Assembly (NCBI GenBank): GCA_029378245.1
Contig: JARKIF010000088.1
Location: 62,001-126,000, forward strand
Direction: 5' to 3'
DNA: 64,000 nucleotides
Source of the DNA: Roridomyces roridus
Lineage: Eukaryota > Basidiomycota > Agaricomycetes > Agaricales > Mycenaceae
Part shown: positions 44,790 through 55,593 of the stretch, in pieces
How the letters are laid out: every line of letters starts with the position of its first letter
How positions within the stretch are numbered: position 1 is the first letter of the stretch
Position numbers and translations under genes: made by a program
The notes under the pieces: model-generated
Told to the model about the DNA's origin: nothing
The model's database searches: none
What the model saw: only the letters and a program-made list of their open reading frames with translations

Positions 44790-46647
44790 TAGTGTTCGTC
44801 ACGGGTTGGGCGACCCGCCGCGGGTCACGGGTACGGGTACCTGCGGGTACGGGTCCGGGTCGGCTGCCAAATTTTCTGCAGACCCGCGGGTACCCGCCGC
44901 AACCCGTGGGAACAACCCAAATACCGCCGCGGACGCACTCGGCGTGCGCTTTGAGGACGGTGGATGTCTGAACAAGTGAAATTGACAATAGTTGGGCTGC
45001 CGGTGAGTCTCCGGCACCCTCACTGTGCAACCTGGAACACATGAAAATCATGTGCCTCAGTACCCCCCAATTCATGGTGAGATCACATGAATATCAACGG
45101 GACGAACCCTAAAATCACCCGCCTTTCAGTGAAGTGCCCAAACTCAATTCATGTGTGTTTTCGACGTTTTCATGTGCCTTTTTCATGTTATCTCGACATG
45201 AAAATGGCTGGCAAGCAGGTGAGTCCAATTTGAGTCAGGCTGGATGATACTGAATACTAATATCGCAGTACTGACTTTCGAATGCAAGGAACATGAATTT
45301 CAAAAGATATGTAGGTGATACAGAACAGCATGCTACCAGAACCCGCCCCGCTTGCCTCCGCTTTCGTCCGCCAGAAATGAAATGAGTCGAGAACTTTGCC
45401 ACGGCTGCGATTCATACTAATTAGCATCCTCGAGCCGCAGACATCACAAGAACATACCTCAAGTTGCGAATAGCGGAAGAGGAAAGTCTCGAGAGGGAGG
45501 GATTGCGGGTGCATGGGGTGAGAACAGTAGAGGGTGGGGTACGCACTAGATATGAGGAGACGGAGTGAGCTGTCGGCGACTCGGCGTTTCAATTTGCTGG
45601 CCACCATGTTCGTATCGGGTCAGAAGGGAGACAATAAAGTGAGGTCAACAACGCACCAGATGCACCCTGGCCTCTTCAGCGAGTTAAAATACCCAGGACT
45701 TGAGCCGTACGCCCAGTTGTGAGTGCCACGGCCGGCTAGGAAGCAAGCCTGCAGGTGGATTCGAGGTCGGACTTGGTCCTACAGCCTACAGGTGTCGTGA
45801 GCGTCCGGAAATGATCGCGAACTCCGTATTTTCATAGAGTATGGCCCATTGGGACTCCTGGGGGCAAGGAGAGGGAAGACGAGGCGGGGGCGGAAGGGAG
45901 ATGAGCGTTGGGAGGAAGAAGTGGAGCACCGTGACAGGCGTGACACCACTGACCTCATCCGCAGCACCTGCTCCACACACCGAAGATTCGCCCTTCTCAA
46001 GTCCGTCTCCGTGCAAATATCCCACTGTGGAACGACCTGGTCGTCGAGGGATATCCGGATGGGTATTGGTTGATTTAAGAACACCCTAGCTCCATCAATG
46101 TTCATTTATAGCTTTCTCTTTGATTTTCATGCCTTCTCCTATGATTTCAGCTCCACTGATTCAGCGGATTGTTCCTGAAATTCACTGACGAGGCCATGAT
46201 TTCGTCCAGGAGGTGCAGTAAGTAGAAATCACTGAATAATGCCTCAATGACCCAAGCCACATATTTTGGTCATTTCAGGCCACAGGCCCTGATTTTGCTT
46301 GTTCATGGCACGGCGACAGGAAATCCATGCGCCGATGTTTTCACAGTGCCTGCCGCTTGGTCAGAAGTAGATCAGAAGCAGTTGATCAAAGCCAACAGTT
46401 GATGAGTTCGCCTTATCTTCCTTTCCAGAGGTTTCCACTCATCTTGTAAGCATAGCCTGGCGCATGGTTCCATGGTTTTGGCCTCTAAACTCATTGACAG
46501 CTCCAAAATCTGCCGCGGGTACCACGGGTCACGGGTGACCCGCCAACCCGCCGCCAGACCCGTACCCGTCATCGCGGGTACGGGTTTTGGCGGGTACGGG
46601 TACGGGTCATCGCGCGAATACCCGCGGGAGACCCGTGACGATCACTA
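44790..46647. mobile_element. hAT-like element, 1858 bp, just upstream of B6
   Basis: The ends are TAGTGTTCGTCACGGGT and, in reverse complement, TAGTGATCGTCACGGGT. The 8-bp TSD CCCACTGG lies at 44782-44789 and 46648-46655. Subterminal DNA (44800-44935, 46510-46640) is full of GGGTACGGGT and CCCGC words. The interior has no transposase. Two minus-strand frames (45607-45257 and 46105-45779; the latter contains RISLDDQVVPQWDICTETDL) look somewhat protein-like and may be captured host sequence. The right end is 23 nt before the B6 ATG. Confidence 0.9.
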
Positions 46648-46670
46648 CCCACTGGCTTGAGGCTGAGACG

Positions 46671-47688
46671 ATGCTACTCCCAATGTACGTTCTCCCATAC
46701 ATCCCTCAATGATGAGTAACTCAGAAAATTTGGATCACGAACAGGCGCTTTCAGCCAACTTCATTCCCTCTTCCTTGCCATCCTCTTCACCGCTACTCTA
46801 GTCACCGGGCACGTTGCGATCAACCCACCGACGGCTGGCAATCCCGCGGTGGAGTGCGAGCCGTTCAACATAACATGGACTGGCGGAGACGCTCCATATC
46901 AGATTCAGGTCCTATTTCAACCTGGTGTCCCGCTACCTCCGCCCGCGATAGCTGAATTCGACGGTGTGATGGGACATTCACAGCAATGGACTGTCAACGC
47001 CGTTGCCGGTGAAGCGCTGTCGTTCTACATCAAAGACGCCACCGGGTACCCAAATGAAACTTATACCTTCAAGGTTGCAGCGGGACTGGGCGATTCTTGT
47101 ATAACGGTCAGCGGCTCCGAGGGGACAGCCCCCGGGTCATCCACGTTCTCGCCAGGGAGTTCGTCACTTCCCGCCTCACTAACACCTTCGCCGTCAACCT
47201 CTGCACTTGGGCACCCCGGTTCAACTAGCGACACTTTGCCGGCGCCGAACAAAACAAAATCTCCCATCGGGCCAGTCGTAGGCGGTGTCCTCGGCGGCTT
47301 GATCGTTCTTGTCCTCATCTGGTGGTGCATCCGAAGGCGGTCCAAGATTCGCCTCCGTATCCGAGAGGGTCTTCTGTTCAACCCGTCGCCATCCCCGATT
47401 CCACCGCTGGATGCCGAACAAGTCGGCGAGTTACGCACCGACTCAACTCTGGCGCTCGACCGGCCTGCGCCGCCAGCGGTCATCGAGACGCAGGCTGCGA
47501 TGTTGGAAAAAGCCAACGCCTCGGTATCTGCTGTCCGGGTCCCTGCCGGTGCATCCCCTGTGGGCAGATCAGGCTCCAATTCTGCCACGGGGGCGCCGCT
47601 CCAAGCCGTGGTCGCGCGGCTTGCGTTGGTGGAGGCAGCGTTGACTGCGAGGGCTGAAGATCTACCGCCAGATTACAGCCCTGGTTAA
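46671..47688 (+). CDS. Family B surface protein B6, complete
   Basis: Exon 1 (46671-46684) and exon 2 (46755-47688), with a GTACGT donor and TTTCAG acceptor, sum to 316 codons (315 aa). The leader is MLLPIQLHSLFLAILFTATL. The Kre9/Knh1-like domain follows (NPAVECEPFNITWTGGDAPY, QWTVNAVAGEALSFYIKDAT, YTFKVAAGLGDSC). Next come a Ser-rich stalk, the helix GPVVGGVLGGLIVLVLIWW (about residues 176-195), CIRRRSKIRLRIR, STLALDRPAPPAVIETQ, MLEKANAS, RLALVEAALTAR and LPPDYSPG. Kre9-like domains occur in fungal wall and GPI proteins; the PPDY tail is a WW ligand. Its native promoter has been pushed 1.86 kb away by the hAT-like element. Confidence 0.8.
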
Positions 47689-48863
47689 TTGGTTGGGAGT
47701 GTCAGACGAGGGTCGGATGAGATGGGTGGGATATCGGGGTTCGGGCGATGCTTGACATAACTTTCATATCATGATGTTGGAATCCTGAATTTGTGTGAAA
47801 ACGGCTGTATGTATATGTAGTGCTCTACCTGAAGGAATGGGCGACCAAAGGCATCCCATGTATCTGGATCACACACGACGCATCGGAACAACATCAACTT
47901 TCCCAACAAGATAGTTACAGATGTTGCTTCACATACTTAACTCTTCATTTCGATGTTGGATCCTGGAGGACTCGGAGTGCAGGAGATGGAATGCTTAGTA
48001 CTGTGTTTCCACTTGGTTTCCACAGAAAAAGCGGTCTACATAAAGAAATAGTCTACCACTTGTGTACCACTGCCAGAAGCATCCCATCTGTCGGATCACA
48101 CGCGGAACGCTTTGGGAACGACATCATGCAGCATGCTCATCAACGCCAAACACGATACAGATCTTGCTCTCACCGCCCATCTCAGACCAATCTCAGACTC
48201 CCAGTCATCCATCTCAATCCTCAGGCTCCCGCTTGAATCCTGGCTATTCTCTCCGGACGATCATTCAGTCACTTTGTTCCAACGATCCTCTGCTACCCTC
48301 GCTCTACGGCGACGGTCAGCTGTCATGCTAGATATCACTGCTTCTGCCAACAACAGCGATCGCCGGTCCAGCATCTCTGTTGTTGAGAATCTACATTGCC
48401 TCCATCGGATATCTGGCAATGCATGGATACGAAAAGGGAATGCAGCAGTGGCGCATCAGAACAAGATGGATTGCCGTTCGTGCGCTGAGGACCTGGACGC
48501 CTCCCACGCGAGTCTCACTCTCCTCCTTCTGTTACCGCTTGACTACGTACGACCCTCGAGGCTGCTGCAGCGCAGCATGCCCCCGCCAGTTTGGATGTCT
48601 GACACTCGGATGTGCGCTGGAAAGCCATCGAGGAAACCGTACGTGGACTCCTTCTCGCATCCAACGAGGCTCTTACTCTCAATCTCTTCAGAGCCTCTTC
48701 TGCGGATTCAGGCGTAATCCACCATCCATTGGCGTTGACGGAGCACGGTTACGTCTCTTCCGAAGGGAAGCGCGATCCAGCTTGTGTGAAACTGAGACCA
48801 TACTTGCGGAGTCCGTTTTCATTTTCTACTGTGATGGCGCGTAGCTCATTCTCTGGCTTTTAG

Positions 48864-49725
48864 CCTGCAACGTGAATGATATCTGCGGCAATAACTGTGA
48901 TGGCGTCTGGGAGAATCGGAGTCCCGGGAACGGATCCGGACATACCAAGTCCAGGAGAGTGATAGGGAACGGCTCGAGCAATGACGGCTTGAGCAATGGC
49001 AGTGGCTCCCCGAGCAAAGGCAATGGTGCCCCGAGCAATGGCAGTAAGTCCAATTCCGAGGGATCGGAGCCACTTGCGGCTCTACCACAGACCACCCCCC
49101 CCCACCCCAATCAACTTTCGAAAGCACGTCTTCTGCTACTGTCTCACCCTCATCGTCCAACATATCAACAAAAACTATCCTTCAGTCGACTACACTCTCA
49201 TCGTCCAGCACATCAACCTCTTTCTTGGCGACATTACCGGCCGCGCCCACCACCTCTGCCACGAATGACAGCTTCGTCACACACAGATCTCCTTCCCTCA
49301 TCGTCGGTGGAATTGTCGGTGGCATCTCAGCCCTCTTACTCGTCGCACTAATGTTGTGGTGGACTCGCCGGCGCTTCCGTCTCCGCATCGAGCGCATCAT
49401 CGCGCGTCCCACAGCCCCATTCCCAACCGACCAAGTTGGCGATATACGATCATCAACGACGCTCACGGCTGATCGGCCCGCGCCGCCAGCGGTGATAGCC
49501 GTACAAGCCGCGATGTTGGAAAAAGCCAACGCGTCCACTTCATCGCTCGTGTCCGGTCCCTCGGGGCCTACCTCGTCTTCTTCGAGTGGTAGCACTCGAC
49601 GATCAGCCCCGGCCACGGAGACGCAACTACGCGCCGTGTTGGAACGGCTTGCGCTGGTGGAGTCAGCGTTGACGGCCAGGGTTGAAACTGGCGATGATTT
49701 GCCGCCGAATTATACTCCGCGGTGA
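48864..49725 (+). pseudogene. Family B surface protein B7, frame broken at a C9 run
   Basis: A TTTTAG acceptor at 48863 precedes a Cys-rich start (CNVNDICGNNCDG) and an Asn/Gly/Ser stalk (SNDGLSNGSGSPSKGNG). At the nine-C run 49095-49103 the coding frame shifts; the other frame continues as a Ser/Thr stalk (STFESTSSATVSPSSSN) and helix LIVGGIVGGISALLLVALML, TRRRFRLRIER, DQVGDIRSSTTLTADRPAPP, MLEKANAS, RLALVESALTAR and LPPNYTPR at 49725. One base more or less in the run would join the frames. This may be a true null, a contingency tract or a base-calling error. The 5' exon is not identified. Confidence 0.6.
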
Positions 49726-50485
49726 CATCTCTTTGGACTTTTGACGGCCAACAGTGTTTTTTGGCAATAGAACGAACTTTACTTACTTGGCATCTCGTTG
49801 TAAGGATAACGACCTCAACTGACGCTTATGCGGATCAACACTTACGTCCAAATCATGATCTGGCATCTGGCGTGATTACAACTTCATCGGGAGTCTGTTC
49901 CATCCGAATCTCGTTCGCAGGCTGGACGCCCCTCTACTGCCCTCATAGGCTTCCCCGGCGGCTTGAGATGTGCTATTGTCGCAATCTCAGCTTCTGTGCT
50001 TCTCTTTGCTCCCGTGAACCTTCATCGCTTCCTTCCGACGTATAACGGGAATCTGCAGCGAGTGTGCGAGTGGCGGCGCATCAGCACAAGATTCGTGCCT
50101 CAAGGTACCTTGTACAAAGGAGGTATTTCACACGGGAGTCCCCTTTATCGTGACCGCTTGATTACGACCCTCGAGGCTGCTCCAGGGACCAACCTCCAGC
50201 GCAGCTTGCCGTTCCCTCGGATTCAAATGGAAAGTTGGAGACGAGGACTGCTGCCTTCGTACGTGCCCTCTCTCACTGATAACAAGATCTCTTACTCTCT
50301 ACCAGGGATGTCCGCCAGAGACATGCACATGCGTCGATGCTCGTTCATAGGCTTGCCTACCGATTCAAACGAATACTTGATACACACTGGGCTGGCTTGA
50401 GGCTGAGCTCGAGTGGATACTCTGCGTGTACGTTTTCCTCATCCTCGCTCGATGATCCCTGACTTACAAGCCGGATAACAAACAG

Positions 50486-51633
50486 CCGCCTTCGGCAAAG
50501 TTCGCTCCTTCTTCCTTGCCATCCTCTTCATCGCTACCCTACTTGCCGGTGCTGCCGCCGAGGACGGAATCGTGGTGAACGCGCCCACCGCCGCTCAACC
50601 CGCCCGCGAGTGCGAGCCATTTGAAATAACTTGGACAGCCGGAACCGCACCATATACAGTTGCGGTGGATGACCCCCCGAGCTCACCCAACTCTCTGGGA
50701 GAGCTCGTGACAATCGCCGACAATGTGGTTGGAACGTCATTCACATGGATCGTTGCCTTTGATGCCGGAACTTCGCTACAATTCACCGTCGAGGACGCCA
50801 TTGGTGTGGGAAACGCGTCTGATCCTTTCACCGTGGCCCCGGGGACTGGGAACTCTTGCTTCCAGATCTTCGTCAGTGCCAGCCAGAGCCCCACCTCCCA
50901 TGCAGTCTCGCGAACACCCGTGCCTTCGAGTCCCTCCACCAATGCAATCTCGCGATCACCCTTGCCTTCGAGTCCCTCGAGCATCGCTCCGGACTCGCGA
51001 ACGCCCTCATCATCGGTTTTTTCGCCTTCGCCTTCGCCAACGTCCTCCCCTTCGAGTTTCTCACTCTTCTCTGATGCCAAAAGTCCCTCGATTCTCGCTC
51101 CGAACTTGTCAACGCCCTCACCATCGGGTTCTTCGCTTTCGCCAATGTCCTCCCCTTCGAGTTTCTCACTCTCCCACCCGCCGAGCTCTACCACCAGCCC
51201 TTCCCCGGTCGCGAGCAAGCGGAAATCTGCCGTGGGGCCGATCATAGGCGGCGTACTCGGCAGCAGTGTGGTCGCTTTGCTCCTCGTGGCGTGGTGCTGT
51301 CTCCGCAGGCGGTTCCGACTCGAGAGTCTTATCCTGAAACCTTCGTTGTACCTGATTCCGCCAGTGGGCCAGATTCGTTCCGCCTCGAAGCTTGCGCTCG
51401 GTCAGCCTGCCCCGTCAGCGGTAATCGAGTCGCAGGCCGCGATGTTGCAGAGAGCGAATGCTTCGAGTCCGGCACTCCCGGCACCAGAGATGCCCTCTGT
51501 CGGCATCTCGAACCCCAATCCTGCCGCGGAGACCCAGCTCCAAGCCGTGGTCGCACGGCTTGCCTTGGTGGAGGCGGCGTTGACTGCGAGGGATGCCGGT
51601 GAAGATTTACCGCCAGATTACAGCCCCGGTTAA
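50486..51633 (+). CDS. Family B surface protein B8
   Basis: The frame begins at the acceptor AACAG (50485) and is open to 51633. It encodes a leader (FFLAILFIATLLAGAAAEDG), the Kre9-like domain (ARECEPFEITWTAGTAPYTV, GTSFTWIVAFDAGTSLQFTV, DPFTVAPGTGNSC), a long Ser/Pro stalk, GPIIGGVLGSSVVALLLVAW, CCLRRRFRLE, KLALGQPAPSAVIESQ, MLQRANAS, RLALVEAALTAR and LPPDYSPG. The stalk contains two about 115-nt direct repeats ending in TSSPSSFSL / MSSPSSFSL, so its length may vary. A GTACGT donor sits at 50428, but the first exon has ATA where B6 has ATG, so the start codon is unresolved. Confidence 0.65.
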
Positions 51634-52081
51634 TGGTAAACGATGTGGTTGGAATTGTCAGACGAGAGTGAGATGAGATGGGTGGGATATCGGGGCTCGG
51701 GCGATGCTTCACAATAACTTCTCGTATCCATGTTGGTTGGAATGCTGAACTCTTATTAGTTTGGTTTGAACATAAATGTTCATGGCGATTATACTTGGTG
51801 TGGGAGATGGAATTCCGATACCGAGGAAGGCGTGGGCTGCAAGAAGTTCCGTTGCCCGAGTTCCACGAAAATCTCCTCATGAATTCCAAGGAGCTGCGAA
51901 GAAAATTCAAAGTCCATCAGTCCCAGATGGATTCCCGTTTTTTCATCAAGGTTGCGACTTGGCGGGCTGTCACTTATCACTGCTTGACTACCGTCATCGC
52001 TCCTGACCCTACATTCAGACCGCTCGACGTCCTCGTCGCGGTCCATCCCTCACCGTGAACAGGAGAATACTTCCCCCCAAC

Positions 52082-53092
52082 ATGCACGGCAACATCAGAA
52101 TCGCCCTCCTAGCAATCCTCAGCCTCATCCGCCGTTCCAGAGCTCAGATCGTCCTTGTAGTCGATACACCAACAAGCGCACGCCAATGCGAGCCATTCGA
52201 CGTTATCTGGAACGGCGGAGTCACTCCCTACATACTCAGCATCTTACCCGAAGCCGGCGATGCCATCGCTACATTCACCAACATATCCGGTGAGGAGCAA
52301 GATTGGGTTGTGAATGGCACCGTGGGCGATTCGCTCGTTTTCCACGTCGAGGATGGCAATGGCGTCGTTGGGTCGTCGCATGTGTTCAAGGTGGTGGCTG
52401 GGAAAGGCATTGGGTGCATCGTTGGGGCGTCACCCAGTAGTACGGTGCCGGCTGGGACGGTGTCGCACACTAGTCTTAGCTCGAGTCATCCAATTTCTGG
52501 CTCTAACGTACCTTCAACAACCTCCACTCCGTCACCGTCTCCTTCCAACACCTCGTCCACGACTCCAGACCCGACCACAATCGCGACCTCTCCCCGACAT
52601 AAACCCCCCATCGCTCCAATCGTAGGCGGCGTAGTGGGAGGAATCACCGTCCTCTTCTTAGGCCTCGTACCTCTGCTCTTGCGGTGTAGACGCCGGCGCC
52701 CTCGCCCGTCTAGTCTTGCCTTCTCACACACAACGGCAGAAATCCCGTTCATCACAGCAGAACGCGAGATCCGCTTGGAGCCCAACCGACCTGGGTTACC
52801 GGCTGTAGCTTTACAAGAACCGATGTTGGAGAAGGCTGGTGGCAGTCAGGGCACCTCTTCGGCTTCGCTCATTTCGCAGGCTTCTGCACCGGCACACGGG
52901 ACGGACACAGAGACAGAGACAGAGACAGAGGCAGAGACAGAGACAGATGCGCCAAACACTGGCCACCCGCCTCCCGATCCCCTCGCAGAGGCGCAAGCTC
53001 AACTGCAGGCCGTCGTCGAGCGAGTTGCGATGCTAGAGGCGGCGTTGAGTACGCATCAAGCGGATTTGCCGCCGGGTTATACACCATCTTGA
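52082..53092 (+). CDS. Family B surface protein B9, single exon, complete
   Basis: The frame from ATG 52082 encodes 336 aa. The signal peptide is MHGNIRIALLAILSLIRRSR followed by AQ. The Kre9-like domain is clear (ARQCEPFDVIWNGGVTPYIL, DWVVNGTVGDSLVFHVEDGN, HVFKVVAGKGIGC). Then a Ser/Thr/Pro stalk, the helix PIVGGVVGGITVLFLGLVPL (about residues 178-197), RCRRRRPRP, a divergent LDRP region, MLEKAGGS, a Thr-Glu microsatellite tract (TETETETEAETETD, ACAGAG repeat at about 52905-52950), the helix RVAMLEAALSTH and LPPGYTPS. Unlike B6 and B8 it needs no first intron. It is the most complete and most divergent B copy on this strand. Confidence 0.8.
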   Translation: MHGNIRIALLAILSLIRRSRAQIVLVVDTPTSARQCEPFDVIWNGGVTPYILSILPEAGDAIATFTNISGEEQDWVVNGTVGDSLVFHVEDGNGVVGSSHVFKVVAGKGIGCIVGASPSSTVPAGTVSHTSLSSSHPISGSNVPSTTSTPSPSPSNTSSTTPDPTTIATSPRHKPPIAPIVGGVVGGITVLFLGLVPLLLRCRRRRPRPSSLAFSHTTAEIPFITAEREIRLEPNRPGLPAVALQEPMLEKAGGSQGTSSASLISQASAPAHGTDTETETETEAETETDAPNTGHPPPDPLAEAQAQLQAVVERVAMLEAALSTHQADLPPGYTPS

Positions 53093-53200
53093 TATTGGAC
53101 TCTCGTTTATGCATATGTATTAGTTCAGTTCTACAACAATCTGCGCGGGAGAAATCAGATAAATCGCCCATAAGGCAGCACGGAGGTAAACACACACACC

Positions 53201-54922
53201 TCACGGACACTCCGCCCCAGCACATCCCACAATCCCCCCTACACTCGTCGTCTCAGGACTCATCTGCCACGGCGTAGTCAAATTCATCCTCCCGAGATTC
53301 ACCGGCGCGGGCATCCTCTCTGGCGTAAGATTCAGATCCAAGCCCGGACGGAGGAGCACTCCGCGCCCGCCTGCGCCGAGGGCGGTTACGTTGGGTGCTG
53401 TAAAGGGGACGTAGCGGGATGATGCTGCGTTGAAGAATATTGAGTTTATGATCGCGGGCGGATGCAACGGAGACGCACTGAGGGGTCCGGGCACGACGCC
53501 AGAGAGATTGAACATGGGTACCTCGTTCGCCGGGACGTGCAGTTTCTTGTACCCCGTCTTGTCCGCGATGAAGGAGAACACGTTGCTCACGATCCTGTTG
53601 GCGTTCATTCAGCCCTCAGTACTTGTATTTGGCAGAAGGTAAGGAGCGACATACGGATTGGTATCCTGGCGCCCGAGACTCATGAGCTCCCAATTCGCCT
53701 CGACCGTGCTGAGGGTCGAGTAATGCGTGTACAGTGTATCGTCCTTCGTTCCCTTGAGATGGCTGGGCACTGCGTTGCCTGGGAAATTCATCAACGCCTC
53801 ATTCAGTGCAGAAGAGGAGGAGGAGTGGAATACGCACCGAGTGCAGCGTGAACACCGTATTCTGCTCGTTAGTCGACTCGTTTTCGTCGAACGTGAGCAG
53901 AATGAGGGTATTCTCTCCGTTGACACGACTATCAGAGAGCAGTGGGACAAGCCAGTATTGCATCCACTGCGCTGCAAAGTCGATCGTCGTATCATGCGCA
54001 TCGTTTACCTGGCATACGATTGTGATTTGAGAAACACAGTAGCAGAAGAAACGCACGATATTCGGCGTAACGAAAATCCACTGCGGAATCGTCCCGTTCA
54101 CCACGTCGTTTGCAAAATCGTTGAACGTCCTGATGCGTGCGGCGCGCTTTGGGTCCTGGGCGATCGCATCGAAGATCGTGAGCCCGTTGTGTTTGCGCCA
54201 GTAGTACGTGTACGACCCATCAGAGGGGGTGGCGTAGTCCGGCGAGGTGAATCTGCGTTGCAAGAGGATTGGTCTTCTGTAAGTCAGAGGGAAGGATGGA
54301 GAGAACGTACGTATAACCGTAAAATGCGTCAGACGGGAGGTTCTCTTGGTATGTAGCCCAAGAAACACCCCGCTCTTCGAGTAGGTCGACGATCGTCGTG
54401 ATATTAGCAGGGACTTGAACCCCGTCAGCGGAAAGGTCAGCACGAATCGGAAAGACATACCATGGTACATATTATCATCATGCATCCCGAAAAAGTCACC
54501 TCCGATAGCACCAACGTCTGCAGCCATAACATAATCAGCAGAGGAAATTCGGGGAGAAGAGGACGACGCACAGTTGGGCTCCGAGGTGTGAGTGAGGGCG
54601 TTGAATTTGGTGAACAGAATACCCTCCTTTGCAAGTTCCTCGAAGAGGGGAGTCGATGCTGCCGTCTGTACTCGTTTAGTCTTGCAAACAAATCTACATC
54701 GACACGTACCTCGAAATCCGTATTCTCCAACCAGACCTGGATAATGCGGTCGAACGCCTTCCCTTTGACAACCTCGGTGTCATGGAGGGTGGTGTTCGAA
54801 AAGGAGGTGTAGTGGGCCGTCTGGACGAGCGGGCCTGCAGACGGCGGCGCGAAATGTTGGGCAGCTGCGGCCGAGGCGTGGCGTACGCAGCCTGCTGCGA
54901 GGAGGACGGAGAGGAGGAACAT
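53201..54922 (-). CDS. Secreted phosphoesterase / acid phosphatase-like protein, multi-exon
   Basis: ATG 54922 starts a signal peptide (MFLLSVLLAAGCVRHASA). Exon 1 ends at 54710 after FDRIIQVWLENTDFE, the first metal-site region of the phosphoesterase family (PF04185). Further exons, read with introns of about 40-60 nt, give FEELAKEGILFTKFNALTHT, SEPNYVGAIGGDFFGMHDDN, VPANITTIVDLLEERGVSWA, FTSPDYATPSDGSYTYYWRK, TPNIVNDAHDTTIDFAAQWM, ENTLILLTFDENESTN, LGNAVPSHLKGTKDDTLYTH, YSTLSTVEANWELMSLGRQD and TNPIVSNVFSFIAD. The motifs (NTDF, SEPN, ND.HD, TFDE, THYS) are the conserved metal and active-site positions. About seven introns are needed; the main splice junctions are in frame. It probably acts outside the cell, releasing phosphate. 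Confidence 0.8.
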
Positions 54923-55593
54923 TCTGGTATGCCAGAGTAAACAAAGACGAGGCGAAATATACCGTTTCAAATTCCCCGTCAAAAAGAGCCGCTCCTCGCC
55001 AGCGCATGGCTTTCAATCGCCCCTTGCGGCCTCGGTATTCAATATTTAAGATTGGAGTTCTATGGCTAGAGTTCATCACATGCTATTGGAACGTGCAAGA
55101 TTCAATTGGCTGTTACGAAAAGAACGCACCGAGGCCGGGGCGGCAATGGCGCAGAGTCGGGGAAATGGGATCACGACCCGCTGGCAGGTCCGCTAAAGAT
55201 ATGTGGACCAAGTCAATGACAGTCATCCACGAGGGACTTGAGAAGATGAGAGAGGGTCCGACTGAGCCATGTGAATGAGGCAAGATGAGGGCAGGAAGCA
55301 AGAGTGAAAATGATTGACAGCTGATGCGCTGACATCATTGACTCGGATCGAACTCGGCTCCGCGGCCAACTGGACGGAACGCAAGTTCCCCTGTCACAAT
55401 GAGGCTTCAGCCAGGCGCAGAAGTCTTCTCATCTGACGAAAAGTGCCTTGGACCTCTCAACTCGAGTTTGGAGCTGCATTTACCATCAATGGAAGTTGAG
55501 TGGGAAAGTTTATGGATTCTCGCATCCTTATTGTATCGTCCACAGGAATGGCCTGGAACCGAATATTCCATTGCAAACCAACCACCGAGCCTA

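Larger units (their letters stand above)
41705..48580 (+). repeat. Repeated upstream modules of family B genes
   Basis: A module with CCTCCATCGGAT, GCATGGATACGAAAA, a CAGTGGCGCATCAGAACAAGAT-like stretch and CTGAGGACTTGGATGCCTC occurs near 41715-41860, 43565-43720, 44388-44570 and 48385-48560; a weaker copy is at about 50030-50110. Each lies 0.5 to 2 kb upstream of a family B gene, so gene and upstream DNA were duplicated together. In some copies the module follows F-box-like sequence. Confidence 0.6.

Noticed and set aside
44800..44935. GGGTACGGGT words as a telomere-like or centromere repeat
   Set aside because: They are confined to both subterminal regions of one hAT-like element with a TSD.
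47061..47588. Minus-strand frame of 175 codons within B6
   Set aside because: It mirrors the B6 coding frame and the same mirror appears in all family B copies, as expected from codon use.
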